A DNA stretch of 64,000 nt, taken from NCBI GenBank assembly GCA_049604415.1, contig JBMYTN010000008.1, forward strand, positions 65,821 through 129,820, read 5' to 3'. The stretch comes from JBMYTN01 sp049604415. Its GTDB lineage: Bacteria; Pseudomonadota; Alphaproteobacteria; Rhodospirillales; Rhodospirillaceae. Below are positions 8,820 through 16,862 of the stretch, piece by piece (the first letter of the stretch is position 1; each line of letters starts with the position of its first letter). The translations under genes and the position numbers were made by a program. Below the pieces are notes generated by a model. The model worked only from the letters and a program-made list of their open reading frames with translations. It was not told where the DNA came from and searched no databases.

Positions 8820-9386
8820 ATGCGTATTTCCCCCAAAGATCTGGTGCTGATGGCTATTTTTGCCGCGTTTGTCGCCGCGCTGGGTCTGATTCCCAAAATC
8901 ACTCTACCGCTCGGCGTGCCCATCACCGCCCAAACCCTAGGCGTCATGTTGGCGGGCATTGTCCTGGGGCCAAAACGAGCCTTTGGCGCCCTGGCCATTT
9001 TCACCCTTCTGGTATTGTTAGGTTTACCCCTGCTGGCCGGGGGGCGCGGTGGACTGGGACTGTTGGCCGGACCCTCCGGTGGATTTTTGCTGGGCTTTGC
9101 TCCGGCGGCGGCGGCGGTGGGGTGGTTCAGCACCAGCTTTGGCGGCATGACCAGCACAGGGGGCTTCGCCCAAGGAGTCCGCGTGTTTTTGGCCTCAGTC
9201 CTGGGTGGGATCGTTGTGCTCTATGGGTTCGGGATCCCCTATTGGGTGATGATGACCGACAATGCTGTGTCCGCCGTTCTTGCCACTGCCGTCATCTTCC
9301 TGCCTGGGGATCTGTTAAAGGCTGTTCTCTGTGCCGTGATCGCCTCGGCCCTGATCCGGGCCTATCCGCCCTTGTTTGAGGACTAG
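8820..9386 (+). CDS. bioY: Biotin transporter substrate-binding protein BioY
   Basis: S-component that binds biotin in the membrane. 188 aa with about six hydrophobic segments and the BioY hallmarks LGVPITAQTLGVMLAGIVLGP and the Gly-rich LLAGGRGGLGLLAGPSGGFLLGF. It is separated from bioN by 127 bp that may hold its own promoter. A BioR-type operator (TTATCTATAA-like) could be expected in alphaproteobacteria, but I see no convincing copy; GGATAAGATATG at the start is only a vague resemblance. The next gene starts 6 bp downstream. Confidence 0.96.
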   Translation: MRISPKDLVLMAIFAAFVAALGLIPKITLPLGVPITAQTLGVMLAGIVLGPKRAFGALAIFTLLVLLGLPLLAGGRGGLGLLAGPSGGFLLGFAPAAAAVGWFSTSFGGMTSTGGFAQGVRVFLASVLGGIVVLYGFGIPYWVMMTDNAVSAVLATAVIFLPGDLLKAVLCAVIASALIRAYPPLFED

Positions 9387-9392
9387 CCCCCC

Positions 9393-10790
9393 ATGGCCGC
9401 CCCGCCCGACAGCATCCAGTGGGGAGACAAGGCAGGAGCGCTCTGGTGCCCCAAGCGGGGCTGGGTCGGGCCGGAGAATTTGCGCGCCACCGCCGCAGCC
9501 GTGCAACACTGGGCCGCAACGGCGCCCCCGGGCCTGATCGCCCTGCAAGAGCCGGATCCGCTGTTTTGGGGGCCCGCCTTGTTGGGCTGTGCGGCGGCGG
9601 AGCGCCCTGCCGGTGTGTTTCCTGCGGGACGACCCGACCGGATCGGCCCTGGTCCGGACTTGATCCCGGATCTGCTGCCTTCTGGATATCTCAAGACCGT
9701 TACGATCTCGGACTATTCATGGTCCGGCCCGGTTCTGCTCGGAACCTCCGGGACGATGGGACCGGGATCGGTGCTGATGCGCCGTCTGGAGGCCTGGACC
9801 GGGGCCTTCACCCGGGAAGCCCACTGGCTGGGCCTGGGATCCCAAGACCGCCTGCTCTGTATCGGCTATGCGGGCTTTTCCTTGACCGTCTATGCCCTGC
9901 TGCGCGGCCTGCACTTGGAATCCCCCATTGCGGTTCTGCCCGACGGAGCCCCGCCAGCCATGCTGTTGGCCGCCCAAGAGGCTGTAGCCCCAACTCTGCT
10001 TTATGGGGCCCCCGGGACCTTGCGGGCGATGGCCGATGGCTTGCCGGACGCAGCCCTCCCGGACATCCGGCTGGTGCCCACCGGCGGCGGACCCTTAAGG
10101 CCAAGCGAGAAGGCGGCGTTGCATCGGGTCATGCCTGGCGCGGCAGTGCTGCCCTTTTACGGGGCCACCGAAACCGGCTATATCAGCCTTGCGAACCCGA
10201 AACAGAAAGTACCCCAAGGGTCTGCAGGCCGGGTTGTCCCCGATGTGCAGCTCACCGTGCTGCCGGAAAACCAAGTGGCTGGAGATGGGGGTGGCGTGCG
10301 GGTGGTCTCGCCGGATCTGGCCCAAGGCCAAGTCGCCTCCGGGGGGCAGATCGTCCCCTTGGCAGACACAGATGGCGGCCATGTCCTGCGCGACCGGGTC
10401 AGCATCGATGCGGACGGCTTTTTGACCGTCCTGGGGCGCAGCGATGCGGTGATCCCGGTGGGCGGCATGCTGCTCGACCCTGGTCCAGTGGAACGGCGGC
10501 TGGAGAGCCTGCCGGAGATACAGGAGGCGATGCTGTTGCCGCTCACGCGCCCAGGGGGAGCCTGTGTTCCGCAAGCCATCCTCTGCCTCGCGGCGGGCAG
10601 CGGCCTGTCTGCCGCCCTGCGCCAAGAGATCAGAGGTCTCCTCTCGGCTCCGGAGCGACCCCGCAAAATCTCGCTCTATCCGGGCGCTCTGCCGCTGAAT
10701 GCCTCGGGTAAACGGGATCGTAAGGCCTTGATGGCATGGCTGGACGCCCAAGCCAATCGGACCACAATGCGGAGTTCGACAGACCGATGA
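9393..10790 (+). CDS. AMP-binding acyl-CoA synthetase-like protein in the biotin cluster
   Basis: 465-aa adenylate-forming enzyme, shorter than most acyl-CoA ligases. Seen: phosphate-binding loop GTSGTMGPGS at about 117-126 (the usual PKG is PGS), adenine motif FYGATETGYIS, the hinge GRSDAVIPVGGMLLDPGPVE, and the C-terminal catalytic lysine in LPLNASGKRDRKAL. It would activate a carboxylic acid to an acyl-AMP/CoA; the substrate is not evident. It starts 6 bp after bioY and overlaps the thiolase-like gene by 4 bp, so the three are cotranscribed. Context suggests an acid linked to biotin, such as pimelate or a biotin catabolite; this is inference. Confidence 0.8.
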   Translation: MAAPPDSIQWGDKAGALWCPKRGWVGPENLRATAAAVQHWAATAPPGLIALQEPDPLFWGPALLGCAAAERPAGVFPAGRPDRIGPGPDLIPDLLPSGYLKTVTISDYSWSGPVLLGTSGTMGPGSVLMRRLEAWTGAFTREAHWLGLGSQDRLLCIGYAGFSLTVYALLRGLHLESPIAVLPDGAPPAMLLAAQEAVAPTLLYGAPGTLRAMADGLPDAALPDIRLVPTGGGPLRPSEKAALHRVMPGAAVLPFYGATETGYISLANPKQKVPQGSAGRVVPDVQLTVLPENQVAGDGGGVRVVSPDLAQGQVASGGQIVPLADTDGGHVLRDRVSIDADGFLTVLGRSDAVIPVGGMLLDPGPVERRLESLPEIQEAMLLPLTRPGGACVPQAILCLAAGSGLSAALRQEIRGLLSAPERPRKISLYPGALPLNASGKRDRKALMAWLDAQANRTTMRSSTDR

Positions 10791-11977
10791 GCGCGCCCAG
10801 ACAAGCGGTGATCATCGCCGCCAAACGCACCGCCTTTGGCAAAATCGGCGGGATGTTTCGCAGTCGGTCTGCGCTCCAGCTGGCCGGGCCAGTCCTGCGC
10901 AGCCTGCACCGACCCTTTGTGGCCGCTGGGGAATCGGTAGACGAAGTGCTGATGGGCAATGTACTCGCCGGGGGCAATGTGGCCCGAGGGGCAGCGTTGG
11001 AAGCCGGGTTGTCGGTCTCTTGCCCCGCCCTCACCCTGGATCGGCAATGCAGTTCCGGCCTTGATGCCATTGTCGATGCCGCCTGGCGGATCCAGGCCGG
11101 GGCGGCGGACCGCCTCCTGGCCGGAGGGGTGGAGAGCAGCAGCACCGCCCCCTGGCGTCTGGAACAGCCCCGCTCGGCCCGGGAGATGCCCAGGGTCGTC
11201 TCCCAAGCACCCTTCACCGGCGGCGGCATGGCGGATCCGACCATGATTGAAGGCGCAGAAGCCGCTGCCCGCTGGGGCGCCGTGAGCCGGGACGATCAAG
11301 ACAAACTGGCACTCCGTTCCCATGCCAAGGCGCTTCAAGCCCAAGCCGACGGTCTGTTTGCCCCAGAATTGGTCAGCGTGTTTGGACAGGATCCGGAAAC
11401 CGATGAGGGACCCAAAGCCGGGCTGACAGCCGCGCGCTTGGCCCGGTTAACCCCTTTAACCGGGCCGGACGGGAGCGTAACAATCGGGAATTCCTGTGAT
11501 AAAAATGATGGATCCGCAGCTGTGGCGATTGTTGAGCGCCAAGTCGCGCGGCGCATGGGGGCCACACAGGGTTTGGTGTTTCTCCAAGCCGCAGCGGCGG
11601 GGGATGATCCCGCCGCGCCGGGGCTGGCAGCCATCGCCGCAGGACGCGCCTTGATCCAACGCCATTGGGCGCTGCGCGGCGCAGAGGCGGACAGCCTGCC
11701 CGACGAGATCACCGCCATTGAGTTCAACGAAGCCTTTGCCGGGCAAACCCTGGCCTGCCTGCGCAGCCTTGGCCTATCCGATGACGATCCCCGGGTCTGT
11801 CGCAAGGGCGGTGCCCTGGCCCTGGGCCATCCCTATGGGGCCTCCGGGGCCGCTTTGGTGGTTCGGCTGTTCCATGAATGCGCCCAGGCCGGACGGGAGG
11901 GCGCTCTGGTCCTGGCCTTGCTGGGGGTCGCCGGAGGTCAGGGAGTCGCCGCCTTGTTTCGTTGGCAGCGACTGTAG
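10787..11977 (+). CDS. Thiolase-like protein lacking the second catalytic cysteine
   Basis: 396-aa member of the thiolase superfamily (acetyl-CoA acyltransferase type). The nucleophile is present (Cys88 in LDRQCSSGLDA), as are NEAFA (314-318) and the His of GGALALGHPYGASGAA (His348). The C-terminal CxG motif, normally CIGGG, reads GVAGG (380-384), so the acid/base cysteine is a glycine. Such a protein may condense or transfer acyl groups without normal thiolase catalysis. The preferred start is ATG 10787, which overlaps the ligase gene's end; a longer frame from 10736 only extends into that gene. Last gene of the bioY run. Confidence 0.82.
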   Translation: MSAPRQAVIIAAKRTAFGKIGGMFRSRSALQLAGPVLRSLHRPFVAAGESVDEVLMGNVLAGGNVARGAALEAGLSVSCPALTLDRQCSSGLDAIVDAAWRIQAGAADRLLAGGVESSSTAPWRLEQPRSAREMPRVVSQAPFTGGGMADPTMIEGAEAAARWGAVSRDDQDKLALRSHAKALQAQADGLFAPELVSVFGQDPETDEGPKAGLTAARLARLTPLTGPDGSVTIGNSCDKNDGSAAVAIVERQVARRMGATQGLVFLQAAAAGDDPAAPGLAAIAAGRALIQRHWALRGAEADSLPDEITAIEFNEAFAGQTLACLRSLGLSDDDPRVCRKGGALALGHPYGASGAALVVRLFHECAQAGREGALVLALLGVAGGQGVAALFRWQRL

Positions 11978-12043
11978 CCATTCCTGTTCCAGATCACCGC
12001 CAATTCCGCAGCTTTTATGCCTTGGAAATGGCGTTAACTCTCT

Positions 12044-12098
12044 GTTTTGTCGCGTTTCCGAACCGCCGAACCGGACCCACTTCGGCTGGAAACGCTCT
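12044..12098 (+). repeat. REP-like palindromic repeat, copy A
   Basis: A 55-bp unit with perfect 8-bp ends GCGTTTCC (12052-12059) and GGAAACGC (12088-12095) around the core GAACCGCCGAACCGGACCCA. The same core occurs at 28844-28898 and, inverted, at 46857-46912. It lies in the 217-bp gap between the thiolase-like gene and the TauE gene. Confidence 0.8.
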
Positions 12099-12194
12099 GG
12101 ACGCTAGCGGGGCAGCGCACTAAGCTTCGCTGCAGACTTCATTTTTTTCGCGCTGACCAATTTGGCCCCGCCCCATTAGAAGGCCCCGAGGCTG

Positions 12195-13124
12195 ATGCAG
12201 ATCTATCTGCCCATTGCGGAGATGTCCGTCGATGTGTTCCTGATCCTGGGCATGGGCGGGGTGGTTGGTTTTCTCTCCGGCCTGTTTGGCGTCGGCGGTG
12301 GTTTTTTGATGACCCCGCTGCTGATTTTTATTGGCATCCCTCCCGCGGTGGCCGTGGGCACCCAGGCCAATCAATTGGTGGCCTCCTCGGTCTCCGGCGT
12401 CTTGGCCCATATGCGCCGGGGCAATGTCGATTTCAAAATGGGCTTTGTGCTGCTGATCGGCGGCGTGATCGGCTCCTTTCTGGGCGTGATTCTGTTTGCC
12501 TGGCTGCAAGCCCTGGGCCAGATCGATTTCGTGATTTCGCTTTGCTATGTGGTGTTTTTGGGGGTGGTCGGCGGCTTAATGTTTGTCGAGAGCCTCGGGG
12601 CGTTGATCAAAAGTCGGCGCAAGGCGGGGCCGATCACGCCGAAACTGCCCGGGGAGCGCCATTCCGGGTGGATCCATAAGCTGCCCTTCAAGATGCGGTT
12701 CCGGCGCTCCAAGCTCTATATCAGCGCCCTGTTGCCCGGCGCGGTCGGGTTTATGGTTGGGGTGCTCTCGGCGATTATGGGGGTCGGCGGCGGCTTTGTG
12801 ATGGTGCCCGCCATGATCTATTTGCTGGGCATGCCGACCCAGGTCGTGGTCGGAACCAGCCTGTTTCAGATCATATTTGTCACCGCAAACACCGCCTTTC
12901 TGCAGGCCGCAATCAACCAAACCGTCGATGTGGTGCTGGCTCTGTTGTTGCTGGCCGGAGCCGTGCTGGGTGCTCCTGCCGGGGCCAAAGCCGGGGCCAA
13001 GCTGCGGGGTGAGCAGATCCGGATCTTGCTGGCCGCCTTGGTGCTGCTGGTGTGCGGCAAGCTGGTGTTTGATCTGGTCGCCACCCCCGATGAGCTGTTC
13101 TCTCTGGGCGGAGGCGGCGGATGA
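12195..13124 (+). CDS. TauE/SafE-family sulfite/anion exporter
   Basis: Integral membrane protein of 309 aa with two homologous halves, each carrying the family repeat: GLFGVGGGFLMTPLLIF near residue 35 and LSAIMGVGGGFVMVPAMIY near 200. Eight or so hydrophobic segments are visible, with a basic cytoplasmic loop (IKSRRKAG… FKMRFRRSK) in the middle. Members export sulfite, sulfoacetate or related anions, or take part in sulfur traffic; the substrate here is unknown. Its stop codon overlaps the start of the TIGR02186 gene (4 bp), a pairing I know from other alphaproteobacteria. Confidence 0.92.
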   Translation: MQIYLPIAEMSVDVFLILGMGGVVGFLSGLFGVGGGFLMTPLLIFIGIPPAVAVGTQANQLVASSVSGVLAHMRRGNVDFKMGFVLLIGGVIGSFLGVILFAWLQALGQIDFVISLCYVVFLGVVGGLMFVESLGALIKSRRKAGPITPKLPGERHSGWIHKLPFKMRFRRSKLYISALLPGAVGFMVGVLSAIMGVGGGFVMVPAMIYLLGMPTQVVVGTSLFQIIFVTANTAFLQAAINQTVDVVLALLLLAGAVLGAPAGAKAGAKLRGEQIRILLAALVLLVCGKLVFDLVATPDELFSLGGGGG

Positions 13125-14095
13125 CGCGGTCCGCCCTAGGAAACAGTGCGGTGCTGGGCAAAGCGATGGCACTTCTGAGCACTCTTTTGCTGCTGAGTGT
13201 TTGGGGGGCTGCGGGGCCGGTTTGGGCGCAAAGCCCAGACCCAACGCCCGCGTCACCACCGACGACTGCCCCAGCCCCTGCCTCTCCCTCCCCAGCCTCT
13301 CCCTCCCTTGCCTCTCCACCGAGTGCCGCCCCAGCCCCCATCGAAATGCCGGATCTGGGCCTGGGTCCCCGCGCCAGTGTTGAGCCTGAACTGGAACCGG
13401 TCCAGCCCTTGGTCGCCGATCTCTCCGACCATTTGATCGCCATCACCACCGCCTTCACCGGCACTGATGTGTTGCTGTTTGGCGCTACCGACGGCCCCGG
13501 CGACGTGGTCATGGTGGTGCGCGGGCCGATCACTTCCAAAGTGGTGCGGCGCAAGGACCGAATTGGCGGTCTTGTCTGGGCCAATCATGACAGCGTGACC
13601 TTTGAGGAAATCCCCAGCTTTTACCGGGTCGCCTCAAGCAGACCCTTAGATGAGTTTGCCCCGGAAATTGTCCTGCAGCGCCACCAGATCGGGCTGGAAA
13701 ACCTGACCTTGCCCTTGGCGGATGAGGATGCGGAGGATATGGATCCCGAAGAGCAACAACTTTTCCGTGACGCCCTGTTGCGCCTGATGCAGACCGAGGA
13801 TCTCTATGGCGATGTGGGGGTCGGCCAGATCAACCATTTGGCCAACCGCCTGTTTCGCAGCCAACTTTATTTTCCGGCCACCGTTCCGGTCGGGTCCTAC
13901 AATGTGGAGGTTTATTTGTTCCGCAATGGCGAGGTCGCCCAAGCGGAAATCACCCCTTTGATCATCGGCAAGGATGGTTTGGGGGCTGATATTTACGATT
14001 TCGCCTATGAACAAAGCCTGCTTTATGGGGCTTTGGCCGTGATTGCCGCGATTATGGCCGGCTATTTGGCCGGTATCGCCTTCCGAAAGTCCTGA
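13121..14095 (+). CDS. TIGR02186 family membrane-anchored periplasmic protein
   Basis: 324 aa. An N-terminal signal sequence ends near VWAQS, followed by a Pro/Ser/Ala linker built from imperfect PASPS repeats. A conserved domain follows (LIAITTAFTGTDVLLFGAT, then VVMVVRGPITSKVVRRKDRI and GLVWANHDSVTFEEIPSFY). One C-terminal transmembrane helix (LLYGALAVIAAIMAGYLAGI) ends in a short positive tail. The domain matches TIGR02186, known only as a conserved alphaproteobacterial membrane protein. Coupled to the TauE exporter by a 4-bp overlap, so it probably serves that transporter on the periplasmic side (inference). Confidence 0.85.
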   Translation: MTRSALGNSAVLGKAMALLSTLLLLSVWGAAGPVWAQSPDPTPASPPTTAPAPASPSPASPSLASPPSAAPAPIEMPDLGLGPRASVEPELEPVQPLVADLSDHLIAITTAFTGTDVLLFGATDGPGDVVMVVRGPITSKVVRRKDRIGGLVWANHDSVTFEEIPSFYRVASSRPLDEFAPEIVLQRHQIGLENLTLPLADEDAEDMDPEEQQLFRDALLRLMQTEDLYGDVGVGQINHLANRLFRSQLYFPATVPVGSYNVEVYLFRNGEVAQAEITPLIIGKDGLGADIYDFAYEQSLLYGALAVIAAIMAGYLAGIAFRKS

Positions 14096-14101
14096 TGCGC
14101 C

Positions 14102-14656
14102 ATGTTTAAAAGAAAAAACCAAGGATCCGTAGGGTTGGGCAGAACACCATCCCTGTCTCCCCATCCCGAGCCCGCCAATACCGGCATGTCGGGCATCAAC
14201 CGCACCTTTTTGGTCGTGGTTGATGACACCGAAGAAATGGGTGCGGCCCTGGAATATGCCTGCCGCCGGGCCAAAGCGACCCAAGGCCGGGTGGCACTGT
14301 TGCGCACTGTGGAGCCTGCGGAGTATCGGCAGCTGGCCTTTGTCGGCTCCATGCTGGAAAAGGCCGCCCGGGAAGAGGCCGAGACCTTGCTGCATCGCCT
14401 CGCCGCTCGGGTGAAGGAGCGCAGCGGCGATTTGCCGATCCTTTATGTGCGCGAGGGCGACCCCAAAGACCAGTTGATGGCCTTGATCGACCAAGAGCCC
14501 GGGATATCCGTCCTGGTCCTGGCCGCAGGCAGTGGCAAGGACGGTCCGGGACCGCTGGTCACAGCCTGCGCCACCGGCCTGATCGCCAAATTGCGGGTGC
14601 CAGTGACCATTATTCCGGCCGGTCTGTCCCCGGAAGACCTGAACCGGATGAGTTGA
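14102..14656 (+). CDS. Universal stress protein (UspA family)
   Basis: 184 aa. The Usp fold begins at about residue 29 (MSGINRTFLVVVDDTEEM) and continues with ALEYACRRAKAT, a middle strand (LPILYVREGDPKDQLMALI), the LVLAAGSG nucleotide-binding-type loop, and the closing strand LRVPVTIIPAGL. The first 28 residues are basic and outside the domain; the ATG at 14186 is an alternative start. It sits 6 bp after the TIGR02186 gene, hence probably the same operon. Confidence 0.85.
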   Translation: MFKRKNQGSVGLGRTPSLSPHPEPANTGMSGINRTFLVVVDDTEEMGAALEYACRRAKATQGRVALLRTVEPAEYRQLAFVGSMLEKAAREEAETLLHRLAARVKERSGDLPILYVREGDPKDQLMALIDQEPGISVLVLAAGSGKDGPGPLVTACATGLIAKLRVPVTIIPAGLSPEDLNRMS

Positions 14657-14747
14657 CCGATCCCATCCTCTGACCCATGTGCAAGGCAACAACCGTTCCA
14701 TGGCCGGGCCTTCAGGGCTGGCCACATCTTGATCCGGAAGAGCCAAA

Positions 14748-15299
14748 ATGTTCATTCAGACCGAACCAACCCCGAACCCCGCCAGTTTGAAATTCCTGCC
14801 CGGCAAGGATGTCTTGCCGTCCGGGGCCAAAGATTTTGCCGATGCGGATGCCGCCGCCGTTTCGCCCATGGCCGCCAGCCTGTTTGGCGTTGAGGGTGTC
14901 ACGGGCGTGTTTCTCGGTGCCAATTTTATCACCGTCAGCAAACAGGACGGTGCGGATTGGGCAGTGCTGAAGCCCAAAGTCCTAGCGGCCATCATGGAGC
15001 ACTACACCGAAGGACGCCCGATGCTCAGCGCCGAGCTGGCCGATGACAATGCCATCACCGAAGATGACAGCGAAGTCGTGGCCACGATCAAAGAGCTGAT
15101 CGAAACCCGCGTCCGCCCGGCGGTGGCCCGTGATGGCGGTGACATCATCTATGACAATTTCGAGGACGGCGTGGTCTATTTGCACATGCGCGGGTCCTGC
15201 GCCGGGTGCCCGAGTTCCACGGCGACTCTAAAACATGGAATTGAAAATATGCTGCGCCATTACGTGCCAGAGGTTGAACGGGTCGAAGCGGTCATGTAA
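14748..15299 (+). CDS. Nfu-type iron-sulfur cluster carrier (NifU C-terminal domain)
   Basis: 183 aa with two domains: the N-terminal Nfu_N domain (MFIQTEPTPNPASLKFLPG… LFGVEGVTGVFLGANFITV) and the C-terminal NifU-like domain ending GSCAGCPSSTATLKHGIENM. Cys151 and Cys154 form the CxxC that holds a labile [4Fe-4S] cluster for transfer to client proteins. Length and architecture match alphaproteobacterial/mitochondrial NFU1-type proteins. Upstream of the nitroreductase-tsaB-rimI group, a common alphaproteobacterial order. Confidence 0.95.
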   Translation: MFIQTEPTPNPASLKFLPGKDVLPSGAKDFADADAAAVSPMAASLFGVEGVTGVFLGANFITVSKQDGADWAVLKPKVLAAIMEHYTEGRPMLSAELADDNAITEDDSEVVATIKELIETRVRPAVARDGGDIIYDNFEDGVVYLHMRGSCAGCPSSTATLKHGIENMLRHYVPEVERVEAVM

Positions 15300-15433
15300 A
15301 TCCCAAGGGTGGGCGACGCGTGCGCATCGGCCTCTCCGGTGCCACTCGTCCTGCCCCTGTGTCTGACATCACCGCCTCCCCCGCCCTGCGTCTCTGGGCG
15401 ACCCGAGCGACCTTTTGTGCATTGGAGACCCCT

Positions 15434-16042
15434 GTGAGCGCAGCCGCCCCGGCCCTGAGCCCGATTGATCCTGCCGCCTTGGACCAACTGTTTCGGTCCG
15501 CCCGCACCCATAACAGCTGGCAGGACAAGCCGGTCACCCAAGACAGCTTGGAAGCGCTCTACGACCTGCTGCGCTGGGCACCGACCAGCATGAATTGCAG
15601 CCCGGCCCGGTTTGTGTTTGTGACCTCGGCAGAAGGCAAGGCGAAGCTGGAACCGGCCCTGGCCCCGGGCAACAAGGTCAAGACAGCCGCCGCCCCGGTC
15701 ACGGTGATCATCGCCAATGATCCCCGGTTCCATGACAATCTGCCCAGCCTGTTTCCGGCCTATGACGCCAAGCCGATGTTCGAAGAGAACGACGCCCTGC
15801 GCGAAGAGACCGCTATGCGCAATGGGACCCTCCAGGGCGGCTATCTGATCATGGCAGCCCGGGCGCTGGGTCTGGATTGCGGCCCGATGAGCGGCTTTGA
15901 CAAAGCCAAGGTCAATGAAGCCTTTTTTGCCGAGAACGGCTGGCAAGCCAATTTCCTGTGCAATTTGGGCTATGGCGACCCGGAAGGCCTATATCCCCGG
16001 GGCCCGCGTTTGGACTTTGGCGTGGCTTGTCAGGTGGTCTGA
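15434..16042 (+). CDS. Nitroreductase, RutE/malonic semialdehyde reductase-like
   Basis: FMN-dependent NAD(P)H oxidoreductase of the nitroreductase fold. From GTG 15434 it has 202 aa, close to RutE (196 aa). Recognisable blocks are FRSARTHNSWQDKPV, LRWAPTSMNCSPARF (flavin-binding N-terminus), and RNGTLQGGYLIMAARALGL followed by GPMSGFDKAKVNEAFF. RutE reduces 3-oxopropanoate in pyrimidine degradation, but no other rut genes are nearby, so the physiological substrate is uncertain. The GTG start is chosen for its GGAG at 6-nt spacing; a longer frame from ATG 15320 adds a non-homologous 38-residue stretch. Confidence 0.88.
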   Translation: MSAAAPALSPIDPAALDQLFRSARTHNSWQDKPVTQDSLEALYDLLRWAPTSMNCSPARFVFVTSAEGKAKLEPALAPGNKVKTAAAPVTVIIANDPRFHDNLPSLFPAYDAKPMFEENDALREETAMRNGTLQGGYLIMAARALGLDCGPMSGFDKAKVNEAFFAENGWQANFLCNLGYGDPEGLYPRGPRLDFGVACQVV

Positions 16043-16269
16043 ACAAAAGACCCCCTCAAGGGATCCCTCTCCGATCCTCATGCTGAGTTGCAGAGTTGGG
16101 ATGGGTTGTCGCAGTGATGCGATGCCAGGTCCCAGTCCAGTGCTGTGAGCAGGAACTGTCTTGCTAAGCGGTGATCTGGTATGGGATCTCCGATTATCGA
16201 ATGGTATTGCGCCGGTAACCCGGCCCTCTTCGGTTGCAAACACCCTAGTACACCGTATAGGAGTGCTCC

Positions 16270-16857
16270 GTGCCCCCTGAAAGTGTTGGATTGGTCGAAA
16301 TCACCGAGGCCGACCATGGCGTGATTTTGGATATCCGCTATGCCCGGACGGACAATTTCATGGGCAAGGTGGTATATGGCCGCCCGGTATGCTGGCTGCA
16401 TCGCGATGCGGAGCTGTTGTTGCGCAGTGCGGTGGATCTGGCTGAGCGCCAAGGGTGGATCTTGAAAGTCTTTGACGGCTTCCGCCCCTCGGAGGCGCAA
16501 TGGGCGCTCTGGGATCACACCCCGGACCCGGCCTTCGTGTCCGACCCGCGCCGAGGGTCGCCCCATAGCATGGGGGCAGCCATCGATCTGACCTTGGTCG
16601 ACCGGGCCACCGGCGAGGAGCTCGAGATGGGCACCGATTTCGATGATCTGCGCCCGCTTTCCTATCATGGCAATACCGAGATCTCGGTAACCGCCCAACA
16701 TAATCGCCTACTGCTGATGGGGTTGATGACGACCGCTGGCTGGGATTTTTTCCGAAATGAGTGGTGGCATTACCAACTGTTTTCGCCGCGCGGCAAATAT
16801 CCGGTGCTCAGCGACACCGCCGCAGGCACGCAAATGATGCCCAATCAAGCGGCCTGA
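16270..16857 (+). CDS. D-alanyl-D-alanine dipeptidase (VanX/DdpX family)
   Basis: Zinc metallopeptidase (M15D) that splits D-Ala-D-Ala. Metal ligands are visible in SPHSMGAAIDLTL (SxHxxxxxxD) and NEWWHYQ (ExxWH, with catalytic Glu). The stabilising Arg is in FDGFRPSEAQWALWD. 195 aa, no signal peptide, so cytoplasmic like DdpX, which recycles peptidoglycan dipeptide; no vancomycin-resistance partners are nearby. GTG start with GGAG about 8 nt upstream. The next gene, tsaB, starts 5 bp after its stop codon. Confidence 0.92.
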   Translation: MPPESVGLVEITEADHGVILDIRYARTDNFMGKVVYGRPVCWLHRDAELLLRSAVDLAERQGWILKVFDGFRPSEAQWALWDHTPDPAFVSDPRRGSPHSMGAAIDLTLVDRATGEELEMGTDFDDLRPLSYHGNTEISVTAQHNRLLLMGLMTTAGWDFFRNEWWHYQLFSPRGKYPVLSDTAAGTQMMPNQAA

Positions 16858-16862
16858 CCCCG

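Noticed and set aside
8693..8830. Possible BioR operator before bioY
   Set aside because: No good match to TTATCTATAA; the GGATAAGATATG near the start codon is too weak.
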